Of a stretch of 64,000 bases of DNA, positions 48,182-57,983 are shown in pieces (the first letter of the stretch is position 1; each line of letters begins with the position of its first letter). Below the pieces are notes generated by a model. That model made no database searches and was not told where the DNA came from. It saw only the letters and a program-made list of their open reading frames with translations. Made by a program: the position numbers and the translations under genes. This DNA is from Paracoccus solventivorans (lineage in GTDB: Bacteria > Pseudomonadota > Alphaproteobacteria > Rhodobacterales > Rhodobacteraceae), in assembly GCF_900142875.1 (NCBI RefSeq), contig NZ_FRCK01000006.1:124001-188000 (forward strand), in the 5' to 3' direction.

Positions 48182-48960
48182 GCCTGAGCCTGCGCGATCT
48201 GACCGTGCGCCGCGGCGGGCGCGTCGTGGTGGACCGGGTCAGCCTGGAGGTGGCGCCGGGCAGTTTCGTCGGGCTAATCGGCCCGAATGGCGCCGGCAAG
48301 ACCACCTTGATGCGCGCGGCGCTGGGGCTGATCGCGGCCGAGGGGGTTTCCGACCTTGCCGCCCTGCCCCCCGCCCGCCGCGCCCGCCACGCCGCCTGGC
48401 TGCCGCAGGCGCGAGAGATCGCCTGGCCGATCCCGGTCGAGCCGCTGGTGCGGCTGGGCCGGCGCACCGATCCCGACCGCCGCGCCGACGGCCCCGCCGT
48501 GGCCGAGGCGATGGCGGCGATGGAGGTCACCCATCTGCGCGACCGCCCCGCGACGGAACTGTCGGGCGGAGAGCTGGCGCGGGTGCTGATCGCCCGGCTG
48601 CTGGCGCAGCGCACGCCGCTGATCCTGGCGGATGAGCCGGTGGCGGGGCTCGACCCCGCGCATCAGTTCGCGGTGATGGCGCTGTTTTCACGGCTTGCGG
48701 CCGAGGGGCGCACCGTCATCGCCTCGATCCACGACCTGACACTGGCGGCGCGGTTCTGCGAAAGGCTGGTACTGATGGGCGCGGGCGGGCGCATCGTGGC
48801 GGACGGGCCGCCGGCGCAGGTGCTGACGGCCGAGCGGTTGCAGCAGGTGTTCGGCGTGGGCGGCAGCTTCCTGCCCACCCCAGCCGGGCCGGTGTTCGTC
48901 ACCCTGCCGCCACCCCCATCATCGCCCGCGCCCGCGCCACCAGATCCTGCAGATCCTTGA
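48178..48960 (+). CDS. btuD: Vitamin B12 ABC transporter ATPase BtuD
   Basis: A 260-residue ATPase with Walker [10 protein letters not shown] at residues 35-43, the signature LSGGELARV near 128, Walker B LILADEP near 148 and the switch histidine in IASIHDLTL near 182. The last 20 residues are Pro/Ala-rich and are read from DNA that on the other strand encodes the end of the DsbA-like protein. The ATG overlaps btuC (ATGA). Confidence 0.92.
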   Translation: MSLSLRDLTVRRGGRVVVDRVSLEVAPGSFVGLIGPNGAGKTTLMRAALGLIAAEGVSDLAALPPARRARHAAWLPQAREIAWPIPVEPLVRLGRRTDPDRRADGPAVAEAMAAMEVTHLRDRPATELSGGELARVLIARLLAQRTPLILADEPVAGLDPAHQFAVMALFSRLAAEGRTVIASIHDLTLAARFCERLVLMGAGGRIVADGPPAQVLTAERLQQVFGVGGSFLPTPAGPVFVTLPPPPSSPAPAPPDPADP

Positions 48961-49531
48961 GGCTCTGGTCCCCGAACACCCCTTCGTCCCCGGCGATCAG
49001 CGTGGGGGTGCCGATCAGGCTCATGTGATCGGCCAGCATGAACGAGCGCGCGATATGGTCGCTGACCCGGTCGGAATCCATGTCGCGGCGCAGCTTGGCC
49101 TCGTCCAGCCCCAGCTTGCGCACCACCCGCATCACCGAGGGTTCGGCCGCACGGTCGCGCAGCGCCATCAGCCCGGCATGGGTCTGCCAGTATTTCCCCT
49201 GGTCCAGCGCGGCCAGCGCCGCCCGCGCCGCGAACTCGGAATCCGCGCCGAACACCGGCCATTCCCGGAACACCACCCGCAGCTGCGGGTCGGAGGAGAT
49301 CAGCTGCTGCATCTTGGGCAGGATCTTCTTGCAGAACGGGCAGTTGTAATCGAAGAACTCGACCAGCGTGATGTTGCCCGCAGGATTGCCCAGCACGATG
49401 CCGTTCTTGTCCCGCTCGAGCGCGGTGCGCAGTTCGTCGGGCATCGGGTTGGGGCGGGCCTGGGTCTGCGCAAGCACCGGCGTCGCGGCAACCGCGGCAA
49501 TCAGGGCAAGGGTCTGGCGGCGCGTGGTCAT
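48899..49531 (-). CDS. DsbA-family thiol:disulfide oxidoreductase
   Basis: A 210-residue periplasmic protein: signal peptide ending near VLAQTQA, then LVEFFDYNCPFCKK near residue 57 with the active-site cysteines C64 and C67, then the helical insert and GTPTLIAGDEGVFG (the cis-Pro loop) near 179. The layout is that of DsbA/ScsC-like oxidoreductases. It is convergent with btuD and their coding ends overlap by 62 bases, so the ATG at 49531 is preferred (a further in-frame start at 49552 exists). Confidence 0.88.
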   Translation of the reverse strand: MTTRRQTLALIAAVAATPVLAQTQARPNPMPDELRTALERDKNGIVLGNPAGNITLVEFFDYNCPFCKKILPKMQQLISSDPQLRVVFREWPVFGADSEFAARAALAALDQGKYWQTHAGLMALRDRAAEPSVMRVVRKLGLDEAKLRRDMDSDRVSDHIARSFMLADHMSLIGTPTLIAGDEGVFGDQSLKDLQDLVARARAMMGVAAG

Positions 49532-49653
49532 GGCAGTTCCTTTGGTCAACAATGCGTCTTGATCACGCTAGGGATCGCGGCAAGGATAGTGAAATCACGA
49601 TATGTCCAGTGCGCATCTTGCCGCAGGACATGCATCCCGGGAGGAAGGAAGCC

Positions 49654-50325
49654 ATGTTCAGACCCCTGACCGTTCTGTCCGCTGCCACCGTCGCCACCAC
49701 CGCGCTGCTGCTGGCGGGCGCCGCGGCCGCGCAGGACAGCGCCCCCGCCGAAAGCCCGGCCGAAGCCGCTGCCGAGACCCCGGCGCTGCGCGTCGGCATT
49801 ACCAAGGACATGGCGCAGGCCAGCTATACCACCCCCGAGGGCGAGTTCACCGTCCAGCGCGACCAGACCGAGGGCGCGAGGCTGGAAGGGGACTGGGCGC
49901 TGACCGGGCCGGACTGCCCGCCCTTCTGCATCCAGCCGATGACCCCGGCCGAGGGCGTCACCACCATCGGCGAGCTGGAGCTGATCGAGGCGATGCAGGA
50001 AGGCGACACCATCCTGGTCGACGGCCGCACCCCCGACTGGTTCGCCGGCGGCACCATCCCCGGCGCCATCAACATCCCCTATACCGAGTCGATCGAGCGG
50101 CTGGCGGAACTGGGCTGCGAGCCCGATTTCGACGGCGAGTTCGACTGCACCAACGCCAGCAAGGTCATCATGTTCTGCAACGGCACCTGGTGCGGCCAGT
50201 CCCCCACCGCCATCCGCGAGATGATCTCGGCCGGCTACCCGGCCGAGCGGATCAGCTATTACCGCGGCGGGATGCTGGACTGGCGGCTGCTGGGCTTCAA
50301 CGTGCGGGGCGGCGACGCCGAATAG
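49654..50325 (+). CDS. Secreted rhodanese-domain protein
   Basis: A 223-residue exported protein with a signal peptide ending near GAAAAQD. The rhodanese domain spans about residues 105-220: ILVDGRTPDWFAGGTIPGAINIPY near 127 and the active-site loop VIMFCNGTWCGQSP near 171-182 with the nucleophile cysteine near 175 and a second cysteine four residues later. N-terminal to this is a region with CPPFC at residues near 88-92, a second Cys pair. The GGAGGAAGGA upstream of the ATG at 49654 is a strong ribosome binding site. Confidence 0.85.
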   Translation: MFRPLTVLSAATVATTALLLAGAAAAQDSAPAESPAEAAAETPALRVGITKDMAQASYTTPEGEFTVQRDQTEGARLEGDWALTGPDCPPFCIQPMTPAEGVTTIGELELIEAMQEGDTILVDGRTPDWFAGGTIPGAINIPYTESIERLAELGCEPDFDGEFDCTNASKVIMFCNGTWCGQSPTAIREMISAGYPAERISYYRGGMLDWRLLGFNVRGGDAE

Positions 50326-50421
50326 GCGCCCGCTGGCGACGGCCCCGGACGGGGGGCGCCGCCTTTCCCGGCCCGAATCTGGCGCTTTGCGTTCGCCAAT
50401 GGCTTCGCTATATGCGCGGGG

Positions 50422-51804
50422 ATGAGCCAGAACCCGCCCCTGCTGCGTCCCGATCTTGCCCGCGCCACCGTGGCACGCGACATCGCCCGCCCCGGCCAGC
50501 CGACCATCGGCATGGTCTCGCTTGGCTGTCCCAAGGCGCTGGTCGACAGCGAGCGTATCCTGACCCGGCTGCGGGCCGAGGGCTATGCGATTTCCCCCGA
50601 ATACCGCGGCGCCGATGCGGTGATCGTGAACACCTGCGGCTTTCTGGACAGCGCCAAGGCCGAAAGCCTGGACGCCATCGGCGAGGCGCTGACCGAAAAC
50701 GGCCGGGTGATCGTGACCGGCTGCCTTGGCGCCGAACCCGAATATATCACCGGCGCGCACCCCAAGGTGCTGGCGGTGACGGGGCCGCATCAATACGAAC
50801 AGGTGCTGGATGCGGTTCACGCCGCGGTGCCGCCCGCGCCGGACCCGTTCATCGACCTGCTGCCCGCGTCCGAGGTGCGGCTGACGCCCCGGCATTACGC
50901 CTATCTGAAGATTTCCGAGGGCTGCAATCACCACTGCCGCTTCTGCATCATCCCCGACATGCGCGGCCGGCTGGTCAGCCGCCCCGCCCATGCGGTGCTG
51001 CGCGAGGCCGAAAGACTGGTCGCCGGCGGGGTGCGGGAACTGCTGGTGATCTCGCAGGATACCTCGGCTTACGGCGTGGACCTGCGCCACGCCACCGACC
51101 GCGACCACCGCGCCCATATCACCGACCTTTCCCGCGATCTGGGGGGCCTGGGGGCTTGGGTGCGGCTGCATTACGTCTATCCCTATCCGCATGTGCGCGA
51201 TCTGGTGCCGCTGATGGCAGACACGGTGGCGCAAGGCGCGGGGGTGCTGCCTTACCTCGACATCCCCTTCCAGCACGCGCACCCGGATGTGCTGAAACGC
51301 ATGGCCCGCCCGGCCGCCAGCGCCCGCACGCTGGACGAGATTGCGGCCTGGCGCGCCGCCTGCCCGGGGATCACCCTGCGTTCCACCTTCATCGTCGGCT
51401 ACCCGGGCGAGACCGAGGCCGAGTTCCAGTATCTGCTGGACTGGATGGACCAGGCGCAGCTGGATCGCGTTGGCTGCTTCCAGTATGAAAACGTCCGCGG
51501 CGCCCGCGCCAACGACCTGCCCGACCATGTGCCGGATGCGGTGAAGCAGGACCGCTGGAACCGCTTCATGGAAAAGGCGCAGGCGATCTCGGCGGCCAAG
51601 CTTGCCGCCAAGGTCGGCACCCGCCAGCAGGTGATCGTGGACAGCGTGGACGCGGACGGCGCCACCTGCCGCACCATGGCCGACGCCCCGGAAATCGACG
51701 GCAATCTGTTCATCGACGAGGGGTTCGAGGCGCTGACCCCCGGCGACATCGTGACCGTGACCGTGGACGAGGCCAGCGAATACGACCTGTGGGGCACGCA
51801 GTGA
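50422..51804 (+). CDS. rimO: Ribosomal protein S12 methylthiotransferase RimO
   Basis: Radical SAM enzyme adding a methylthio group to Asp88 of ribosomal protein S12. The 460-residue protein has the UPF0004 domain ([16 protein letters not shown] near 31; [19 protein letters not shown]), the radical SAM triad in [15 protein letters not shown] with cysteines near 169, 173 and 176, and a C-terminal TRAM domain. The 20-residue N-terminal extension begins [12 protein letters not shown], as in Rhodobacterales RimO. It overlaps the next gene by GTGA. Confidence 0.95.
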   Translation: MSQNPPLLRPDLARATVARDIARPGQPTIGMVSLGCPKALVDSERILTRLRAEGYAISPEYRGADAVIVNTCGFLDSAKAESLDAIGEALTENGRVIVTGCLGAEPEYITGAHPKVLAVTGPHQYEQVLDAVHAAVPPAPDPFIDLLPASEVRLTPRHYAYLKISEGCNHHCRFCIIPDMRGRLVSRPAHAVLREAERLVAGGVRELLVISQDTSAYGVDLRHATDRDHRAHITDLSRDLGGLGAWVRLHYVYPYPHVRDLVPLMADTVAQGAGVLPYLDIPFQHAHPDVLKRMARPAASARTLDEIAAWRAACPGITLRSTFIVGYPGETEAEFQYLLDWMDQAQLDRVGCFQYENVRGARANDLPDHVPDAVKQDRWNRFMEKAQAISAAKLAAKVGTRQQVIVDSVDADGATCRTMADAPEIDGNLFIDEGFEALTPGDIVTVTVDEASEYDLWGTQ

Positions 51805-52670
51805 CCGCACTGCCGAAATGGGACCCGGAGGGCCGCCCGAAAAAACCGCTGATCGTCGGCATCGGCGCGCAGAAGGCCGGGACGACATGGCTGTCCCAGA
51901 TGCTGTCCCAGCACCCGCAGCTGTGGATCCCGCCCTTCAAGGAAGTGCAGTTCTTCAACCACCGCTTCGTCCCCGAACACCGGCAATGGCTGCCCTGGCA
52001 TTTCCGCCGCGCCCGGCAGAACCAGGAAAAGCGCTATGCCGCGCGCGGCCTGCCGTTCCCGGCGGAACTCGACGCCTGGCTGGACCGGATCACCCGGGGC
52101 GAGATGTTCACCAACCACTGGTACAAGCAGGTCTTCGCCCCCGCCCCCGAGGGCACGCAGCCCTGTGACATCACCCCGGAATATTCCACCCTGCCGGACG
52201 CGGGGGTGGAGTTCGTGGCCGAGTTCCTGCCGCGCGCCAGGTTCATCTATATCATCCGCCATCCGGTCGACCGCGCGGTCAGCCAGCTGAAGATGAACCT
52301 GACCCGCAAGAACCGCAAACCCCGCGGGGTCGACGCCTGGCTGGCCGAGATCGAGGACCCGGTGCTCTACGACCGCGGCGATTACGCCACCTATGTGCCG
52401 CGCTGGACCTCGCGCTTCGGCCCTGATCGGCTGCTGATCCTGCCCTTCGGCGCCATCGCCGCCAACCCCGGCGCCCTGATGCGCCGGGTGGAGGCGCATT
52501 GCGGGCTGGAACCGCACAGCTACCAGAACCTCGCCGCCAAGGTGTTCCCCGGCAACGCCGAACTCAGCGTCCCGGCCGAGGCGCGCGCGGTGCTGCGCGA
52601 GCGGCTGCAGCCGCAATTCGCCTTTATCGAGGCGACCTTCGGCAAGGATTTCGCCGCGCAGATCCGCTAG
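51801..52670 (+). CDS. Sulfotransferase family protein
   Basis: A 289-residue PAPS-dependent sulfotransferase. The 5'-phosphosulfate-binding loop [14 protein letters not shown] lies at residues 21-34 and the 3'-phosphate-binding [10 protein letters not shown] near 153-162. The overall length and motifs resemble heparan sulfate and bacterial cell-surface sulfotransferases; the acceptor is unknown. The start is GTG at 51801, overlapping the rimO stop by GTGA; a possible ATG at 51789 is in frame. Coupling to rimO is by position only. Confidence 0.82.
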   Translation: MTALPKWDPEGRPKKPLIVGIGAQKAGTTWLSQMLSQHPQLWIPPFKEVQFFNHRFVPEHRQWLPWHFRRARQNQEKRYAARGLPFPAELDAWLDRITRGEMFTNHWYKQVFAPAPEGTQPCDITPEYSTLPDAGVEFVAEFLPRARFIYIIRHPVDRAVSQLKMNLTRKNRKPRGVDAWLAEIEDPVLYDRGDYATYVPRWTSRFGPDRLLILPFGAIAANPGALMRRVEAHCGLEPHSYQNLAAKVFPGNAELSVPAEARAVLRERLQPQFAFIEATFGKDFAAQIR

Positions 52671-52739
52671 GCTCTCGCGCCCGCCTTCACACCCACGCGA
52701 CGATCGCCTAGATAACCGCCAACCAGCGGACAGGAGCGG

Positions 52740-54398
52740 ATGATGGCCTCGTATCAGTATGTCTACCACATGGATGGCGTGTCCAAGACCTATCCGGGCG
52801 GCAAGAAGACCTTTGAAAACATCCGGCTGAACTTCCTGCCCGGCGTCAAGATCGGCGTCGTCGGCGTCAACGGCGCGGGGAAATCGACCCTGCTGCGGAT
52901 CATGGCCGGTATCGACAAGGATTTTTCCGGCGAGGCTTGGGCCACCAAGGGCGCGACCGTGGGCTACCTGCCGCAGGAACCGCAGCTGGACCCGCAGCTG
53001 AACGTGCGCGGCAACGTGATGGAGGGGGTGAAGGCCAAGCAGGCCAAGCTCGACCGCTATAACGAGCTGGCCATGAACTACTCGGACGAGACCGCCGAAG
53101 AGATGGCGAAGCTGCAGGACGAGATCGACGCCGAGAACCTGTGGGATCTCGACAGCCAGGTCGATGTCGCGATGGAGGCGCTGCGCTGCCCCCCCGACGA
53201 CGCCGACGTGGAGACGCTTTCGGGCGGGGAACGCCGCCGGGTGGCGCTGTGCAAGCTGCTGCTGGAAGCGCCCGACATGCTGCTGCTGGACGAACCGACC
53301 AACCACCTGGACGCGGAAACCATCGCCTGGCTGCAAAAGCACCTGATCGAATACCCGGGCACCATCCTGATCGTCACCCACGACCGCTATTTCCTGGACG
53401 ACATCACCGGCTGGATCCTCGAACTCGACCGCGGCCGCGGCATCCCCTACGAGGGCAATTATTCGGCTTGGCTGGAACAGAAGGGCAAGCGGCTGGCGCA
53501 GGAAGCGCGCGAGGACAAGGCACGGCAGAAATCGCTGGAACGCGAGCTGGAATGGATCCGCGCCGGCGCGAAAGCACGGCAGGCCAAGCAGAAGGCGCGG
53601 ATCAACGCCTATAACGAGATGGCCTCGAAATCCGAGCGCGAAAAGATCCAGCACGCCCAGATCATCGTCCCCAACGGCCCCCGGCTTGGCGACAAGGTGA
53701 TCGAGGTGAAGGGGCTGACCAAGGGCTTCGGCGACCGGCTGCTGATCGAGAACCTGGATTTCAGCCTGCCCCCGGGCGGGATCGTCGGGGTGATCGGCCC
53801 GAACGGCGCCGGGAAATCGACGCTGTTTCGGATGCTGACCGGGCAGGAACAGCCCGACGCCGGCGAGATCACCTTTGGCGACACCGTGCAGCTGTCCTAT
53901 GTGGACCAGAGCCGCGACGCGCTCGACGCCAACAAGACCGTGTGGGAAGAAATCTCCGGCGGGGCCGAGCAGATCGACCTGGGCGACGCGCAGATGAACA
54001 GCCGCGCCTATGCCGGGGCCTTCAACTTCAAGGGCGGCGACCAGCAGAAAAAGGTCGGACTGCTGTCGGGCGGCGAACGCAACCGCGTGCATCTGGCCAA
54101 GCTGCTGAAATCGGGCGGCAACGTGCTGCTGCTGGACGAACCGACCAACGATCTGGACGTGGAGACCCTGCAGGCGCTGGAAGCGGCGCTGGAGGATTTC
54201 GCCGGCTGCGCGGTGATCATCTCGCACGACCGCTTCTTCCTCGACCGGCTCTGTACCCATATCCTCGCCTTCGAGGGCGACGCGCATGTGGAATGGTTCG
54301 AGGGCAACTTCGAGGCCTACGAGGCCGACAAGGTGCGCCGCCTGGGCCCCGATTCGATCGAGCCGAAGCGGGTGAAATACAAGAAGTTCGTGCGCTGA
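52740..54398 (+). CDS. ettA: Energy-dependent translational throttle protein EttA (ABC-F)
   Basis: Ribosome-binding ABC-F ATPase that gates the ribosome by the ADP/ATP ratio. The 552-residue protein has two ABC domains: Walker [10 protein letters not shown] near residue 41 and GPNGAGKST near 355, the signatures LSGGERRRV near 160 and LSGGERNRV near 441, and Walker B in [15 protein letters not shown] and [15 protein letters not shown]. The linker with two helices (PtIM) and a short C-terminal tail ([10 protein letters not shown]) are visible. GGACAGGAG lies before the ATG at 52740; a second ATG follows at once. Confidence 0.96.
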   Translation: MMASYQYVYHMDGVSKTYPGGKKTFENIRLNFLPGVKIGVVGVNGAGKSTLLRIMAGIDKDFSGEAWATKGATVGYLPQEPQLDPQLNVRGNVMEGVKAKQAKLDRYNELAMNYSDETAEEMAKLQDEIDAENLWDLDSQVDVAMEALRCPPDDADVETLSGGERRRVALCKLLLEAPDMLLLDEPTNHLDAETIAWLQKHLIEYPGTILIVTHDRYFLDDITGWILELDRGRGIPYEGNYSAWLEQKGKRLAQEAREDKARQKSLERELEWIRAGAKARQAKQKARINAYNEMASKSEREKIQHAQIIVPNGPRLGDKVIEVKGLTKGFGDRLLIENLDFSLPPGGIVGVIGPNGAGKSTLFRMLTGQEQPDAGEITFGDTVQLSYVDQSRDALDANKTVWEEISGGAEQIDLGDAQMNSRAYAGAFNFKGGDQQKKVGLLSGGERNRVHLAKLLKSGGNVLLLDEPTNDLDVETLQALEAALEDFAGCAVIISHDRFFLDRLCTHILAFEGDAHVEWFEGNFEAYEADKVRRLGPDSIEPKRVKYKKFVR

Positions 54399-54405
54399 CC
54401 GGCGC

Positions 54406-54424
54406 GGGCGGGGTAACCCCGCCC
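54406..54424 (+). terminator. Hairpin after ettA
   Basis: GGGCGGGG and CCCCGCCC form a perfect 8-bp stem around TAA, followed by CTTTCCCC. The T-tract is short, so it is a probable but not strong terminator. Confidence 0.5.
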
Positions 54425-54522
54425 CTTTCCCCTGGGCTGCCGCTGCGGGCCGGGCGGCTGGACTTTGCGCCGCGCCGCCCCTAGCTCTGCCCTTTGTGCC
54501 TTCGCACCCGAGGTTCTTCCCC

Positions 54523-55476
54523 ATGGCGCCGATCATCGAGGTCGACCACCTCTCCAAGCGTTACGCCGGCGGCACCACCGCGCTGGACGACGTGAGCCTG
54601 ACCATCGAAGCCGGCGAGATCCTGGCCCTGCTGGGCCCGAACGGCGCCGGCAAGACCACGCTGATCTCGATCATCTGCGGGCTGGTCACGCCCACGCAGG
54701 GCACGGTGCGCGTGGGCGGCCACGACATCGCCACCGACTGGCGCGCGGCGCGGCGGATGATCGGGCTGGTGCCGCAGGAAATCGCGCTGGAACCGTTCGA
54801 GACGGTGGCGAACTCGGTCCGCTTCACCCGCGGGCTGTACGGCGCCCCCCCGGACGAGGCGCATCTTGAACAGGTACTGCGCAGCCTGGCGCTGTGGGAC
54901 AAGCGCGACGCCCCCACCCGCGCGCTGTCGGGCGGCATGAAGCGGCGGGTGCTGATCGCCAAGGCGCTGTCGCACAAGCCGCAGGTGCTGTTCCTGGACG
55001 AGCCCACCGCCGGGGTGGACGTGCAGCTGCGCCGCGAGATGTGGCAGGTGGTGCGCGAGCTGCGCCGGTCCGGCGTCACCATCATCCTGACCACGCACTA
55101 TCTGGAAGAGGCCGAGGAAATGGCCGACCGCATCGGGGTGATCGACCGCGGCAAGCTGCTGCTGGTGCGCCCCAAGGACCAGCTGATGGGCGAGTTCGGC
55201 CGCAAGCAGCTGACGGTCGAGCTTGACGCGCCGCTGTCGGCCCTGCCCGAGGGGTGGGAGGGGCGCGGCATCACCCTTTCCGCCGACGGCCGCAGCCTGG
55301 AATACGACTATGACGCCCGCGCCGACCGCACCGGCATCGGCCGGCTGCTGGCCGAGCTGGGCCGGCTGGACCTGGGGGTGCGCGACGTGGCGACGCGGCA
55401 GTCCTCGCTGGAAGAGGTGTTCATGGCGCTGCTGGCGGGCGAACAGGGGACAGGCGGACAGGGGGATGCGCGATGA
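54523..55476 (+). CDS. ABC-2 transporter ATP-binding protein (YadG-like)
   Basis: A 317-residue ATPase of the multidrug/NodI-type ABC family. Walker [10 protein letters not shown] at residues 38-46, signature [15 protein letters not shown] near 137, Walker [13 protein letters not shown] near 159 and the H-loop [11 protein letters not shown] near 189. A C-terminal regulatory segment of about 90 residues follows, as in YadG. The ATG at 54523 is chosen from [17 protein letters not shown]. It overlaps the permease by ATGA, so the two form an exporter; the substrate is not evident. Confidence 0.9.
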   Translation: MAPIIEVDHLSKRYAGGTTALDDVSLTIEAGEILALLGPNGAGKTTLISIICGLVTPTQGTVRVGGHDIATDWRAARRMIGLVPQEIALEPFETVANSVRFTRGLYGAPPDEAHLEQVLRSLALWDKRDAPTRALSGGMKRRVLIAKALSHKPQVLFLDEPTAGVDVQLRREMWQVVRELRRSGVTIILTTHYLEEAEEMADRIGVIDRGKLLLVRPKDQLMGEFGRKQLTVELDAPLSALPEGWEGRGITLSADGRSLEYDYDARADRTGIGRLLAELGRLDLGVRDVATRQSSLEEVFMALLAGEQGTGGQGDAR

Positions 55477-56234
55477 GCTGGCGTTCGGTCCGCACCATCT
55501 ATCTGCATGAAATGGCGAGGTTCTTCCGCACCATCTGGCAGTCGCTCGCCTCGCCGGTGCTGTCGACGGTGCTGTATTTCGTGGTGTTCGGCGCCGCCAT
55601 CGGCGGCCGCATCCAGGCGGTCGAGGGCGTGCCCTATGGCGCCTTCATCGTGCCGGGGCTGATGATGCTGACCGTGCTGCAGCAGTCGGTGGCCAACGCC
55701 AGCTTCGGCATCTTCTTTCCCAAGTTCTCGGGGACGATCTACGAATATCTGGTCGCCCCCGCCGGCTGGGTCGAGGTGATGCTGGGCTTCGTCGGCGCCG
55801 CCGCCAGCAAGGCGATCCTGATCGCGCTGGTGATCCTGCTGACCAGCTTCTTCTTTGTCGGGATGCATGTGGCGCATCCGTTCTGGATGCTGGCGTTCCT
55901 GGTGCTGACCGCCACCGGGTTTTCGCTGCTGGGCTTCATCCTGGGGCTGTGGGCGAAGAACTTCGAGCAGTTGCAGATCGTGCCGATGATGGTGATCACG
56001 CCGCTGGTGTTCCTGGGGGGCGCGTTCTATTCGGCCTCGATGCTGCCGCCGTTCTGGGAACAGGTGGCGCGGCTGAACCCGGTGCTGTATCTGGTGTCGG
56101 GCTTCCGCTGGTCGTTCTTCGGCATCGCCGACGTGCCGGTGGGGGTGTCGCTGGGCGCGGTAGCGCTGATGATCCTGGTGCTGCTGGCGGCGATCCGCTG
56201 GATCTTCCTGACCGGCTGGCGGCTGCGGGAATGA
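55473..56234 (+). CDS. ABC-2 transporter permease (YadH-like)
   Basis: A 253-residue membrane permease of the ABC-2 family with six helices. It carries the NodJ/YadH signatures [29 protein letters not shown] near 87 and [20 protein letters not shown] near 207. Its start overlaps the ATPase by ATGA. Seventeen bases after its stop lies a CtrA-like motif that belongs to the next gene. Confidence 0.9.
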   Translation: MSWRSVRTIYLHEMARFFRTIWQSLASPVLSTVLYFVVFGAAIGGRIQAVEGVPYGAFIVPGLMMLTVLQQSVANASFGIFFPKFSGTIYEYLVAPAGWVEVMLGFVGAAASKAILIALVILLTSFFFVGMHVAHPFWMLAFLVLTATGFSLLGFILGLWAKNFEQLQIVPMMVITPLVFLGGAFYSASMLPPFWEQVARLNPVLYLVSGFRWSFFGIADVPVGVSLGAVALMILVLLAAIRWIFLTGWRLRE

Positions 56235-56248
56235 TTTTTCCGGGCCGC

Positions 56249-56263
56249 TTAACCGCCTGTTAA
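56249..56263 (+). promoter_or_regulatory. Candidate CtrA binding site (TTAA-N7-TTAA)
   Basis: TTAA (56249-56252), seven bases, TTAA (56260-56263) matches the full CtrA site of alphaproteobacteria. A third TTAA half-site lies at 56275-56278, inside a direct repeat of CTGTTAACCATTCC (56257-56270 and 56272-56285). It lies 44 bases upstream of the Hint-domain gene, so CtrA may regulate it. Confidence 0.55.
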
Positions 56264-56306
56264 CCATTCCCCTGTTAACCATTCCGCAACCACAACGGGG
56301 GCGGAA

Positions 56307-57392
56307 ATGGGCATTCTCTACGACGCCAGCATCTTGACGGGACCGGACGCGTTGGACGGGGCGGTGATCAAGCCGCAGGGCCGCGAGGGCGGCACCCACC
56401 AGATTTCGGATACGGTCGAGCCGATCGAAGTACAGCAGCAGAACGGAACCGTGCTGCAGGTGAACGACAGGCTGACGGTCGGAGATACGCTGTATCGCGT
56501 TACCGGCCTGCAGTATTTCGAGTCCTACGCGTCGTTTGATATCTACGATAATAATCTCAATGGAATCGTCCTTAAGCTGGCGTCGGTCGATGATCCCAGC
56601 ATCGCGATTCGGCTTCTGGTGCCCTTCGACGGCTTCGTCCCAGGTGGCGCGGCGATCCGGGAAATCTCGGTCAGCATGGTCGATCCTGCCAGCTACTGGA
56701 CCTGGAACCAACTGGATACAAACGATAACTTCACCATCGACGTGAAAACCGATGTGGTCTGCTTTGCCACCGGCACGCTGATCGACACCGACCGCGGGCC
56801 GCGGCCGGTGCATCTGCTGCGGGTGGGCGACATGATCCGCACCCGCGACCACGGGATGCAGCCGCTGCGCTGGCTGGGCGGGCGGCAGCTCTCGGCCTCG
56901 GAACTGGCCGGGCAGACGCGGCTGCACCCGATCCGGGTGGCGGCCGGGGCGCTGGGGCCGGGGATGCCCGCGCGCGACCTGACGGTCTCGCCCCAGCACC
57001 GGCTGCTGGTGCGCTCGGCCATCGCCGAGCGGATGACCGGCGCCCCCGAGGTGCTGATCGCCGCCGTGCATCTGCTGGGCCACCCGGGGATCGAGCGCAT
57101 CGCGGCCGAGACCATCGGCTATTGGCACCTGATGTTCGACCGCCACGAGATCGTCTTTGCCGAGGGCGCCGAGGCCGAATCGCTGCATCTCGGCCCGATG
57201 GCGCTGTCGGGGATGAGCGACGATGCCCTGACCGAACTGCGCGCGCTGTTCCCCGATCTGGTGGCGGCAGGCATTGCGGGCGCGCCCGCCCCGACCTGCC
57301 GCCCGGTCATGCGCGGCAAGCCGGTGAAAAAGCTGATCGAGCGGCAGCTGCGCAATTTCAAGCCGCTGGTGGCGGCGCCGGCCTGGGCGTAA
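56307..57392 (+). CDS. Hint (Hedgehog/intein) domain protein with unusual N-terminal domain
   Basis: A 361-residue protein. The C-terminal 210 residues are a Hint_2 domain starting at C152 (CFATGTLIDTDRGPRPV), continuing with VGDMIRTRDHGMQPLRWLG and the SPQHRLLVR motif near 230, with a His in the WHLMFDRHEIVFAEG block. The N-terminal 150 residues (ILYDASILTGP..., IEVQQQNGT..., FDIYDNNLNG) are less GC-rich and unfamiliar; they may be a secretion or surface module. No signal peptide is visible. Rhodobacterales Hint proteins are often secreted surface proteins; a CtrA-like site upstream links this copy to cell-cycle or motility/GTA control. Strong ribosome site GGGGGCGGA before the ATG. Confidence 0.82.
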   Translation: MGILYDASILTGPDALDGAVIKPQGREGGTHQISDTVEPIEVQQQNGTVLQVNDRLTVGDTLYRVTGLQYFESYASFDIYDNNLNGIVLKLASVDDPSIAIRLLVPFDGFVPGGAAIREISVSMVDPASYWTWNQLDTNDNFTIDVKTDVVCFATGTLIDTDRGPRPVHLLRVGDMIRTRDHGMQPLRWLGGRQLSASELAGQTRLHPIRVAAGALGPGMPARDLTVSPQHRLLVRSAIAERMTGAPEVLIAAVHLLGHPGIERIAAETIGYWHLMFDRHEIVFAEGAEAESLHLGPMALSGMSDDALTELRALFPDLVAAGIAGAPAPTCRPVMRGKPVKKLIERQLRNFKPLVAAPAWA

Positions 57393-57983
57393 TCAGCCGA
57401 CACACAGCCGCGTCTGCGGGTCCAGCCGCACATATTCGCGGGCGCTGATGCTGTGGATGTCCAGCGAATGGCGCCATTCGGCGAACCAGCGCGCACGGAT
57501 GCCGTTGCGGTAATGCGCGGCCATCATCTGGTCCACCATGGGCGGGATGATGGTGGTGCCGGGCAGCCGCGGGGCGTGGAACCCGACCGAGGCCTCAGGG
57601 TGCAGGCAGGCGTTGGGCAGGGTGACCAGCATGGTGCAGGCAGAGCGGCAGACGCCGGTGATCCGCACCTCCCGGCCCGAGCGCTCCAGCTCGGCCCGCC
57701 GCACCATCATCCGCAGCACATTGCCGCCACGGTTGTCGTGGATGACGATGGGCGCCCCGGCCGCAGCAGAGGACGCGACCGGAACCGGGTCCGCCACCGC
57801 CGCCGCGCAGCCGGACAGCGCCAGAAACCCCATGAGCGCAAGGGGACGGCCGAATGCCACCAGCAGCGGAGGCCAGCAGCGCGGCAGGCCGGTTGCAGAG
57901 ACGACGAACTGAACCGGCCGGGCAGAGGCCGCAGCGGCAGGGACGGCAGGCAGCAGGCTCAGCAGCAAAGAGGCGATTTTCAT
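57393..57983 (-). CDS. ClpP-like secreted or lipoprotein, possible serine protease fold
   Basis: A 196-residue protein. A segment GGNVLRMMVRRAEL is followed by GREVRITGVCRSACTMLV and PEASVGFHAP, which together resemble the ClpP/crotonase-like secreted proteins of alphaproteobacteria, where Ser of the SxCT motif and His of GFHAP are catalytic-type residues. A lipobox-like ALSGC with hydrophobic run before it lies at residues 54-58, so a start around the GTG at about residue 43 (VAFGRPLALMGFLALSGC) may be the true one; the ATG at 57983 gives two hydrophobic segments. Function is unknown. Confidence 0.6.
   Translation of the reverse strand: MKIASLLLSLLPAVPAAAASARPVQFVVSATGLPRCWPPLLVAFGRPLALMGFLALSGCAAAVADPVPVASSAAAGAPIVIHDNRGGNVLRMMVRRAELERSGREVRITGVCRSACTMLVTLPNACLHPEASVGFHAPRLPGTTIIPPMVDQMMAAHYRNGIRARWFAEWRHSLDIHSISAREYVRLDPQTRLCVG

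Noticed and set aside
51399..54557. 1052-residue antisense frame opposite rimO, sulfotransferase and ettA
   Set aside because: It crosses three well-supported genes and has no domain.
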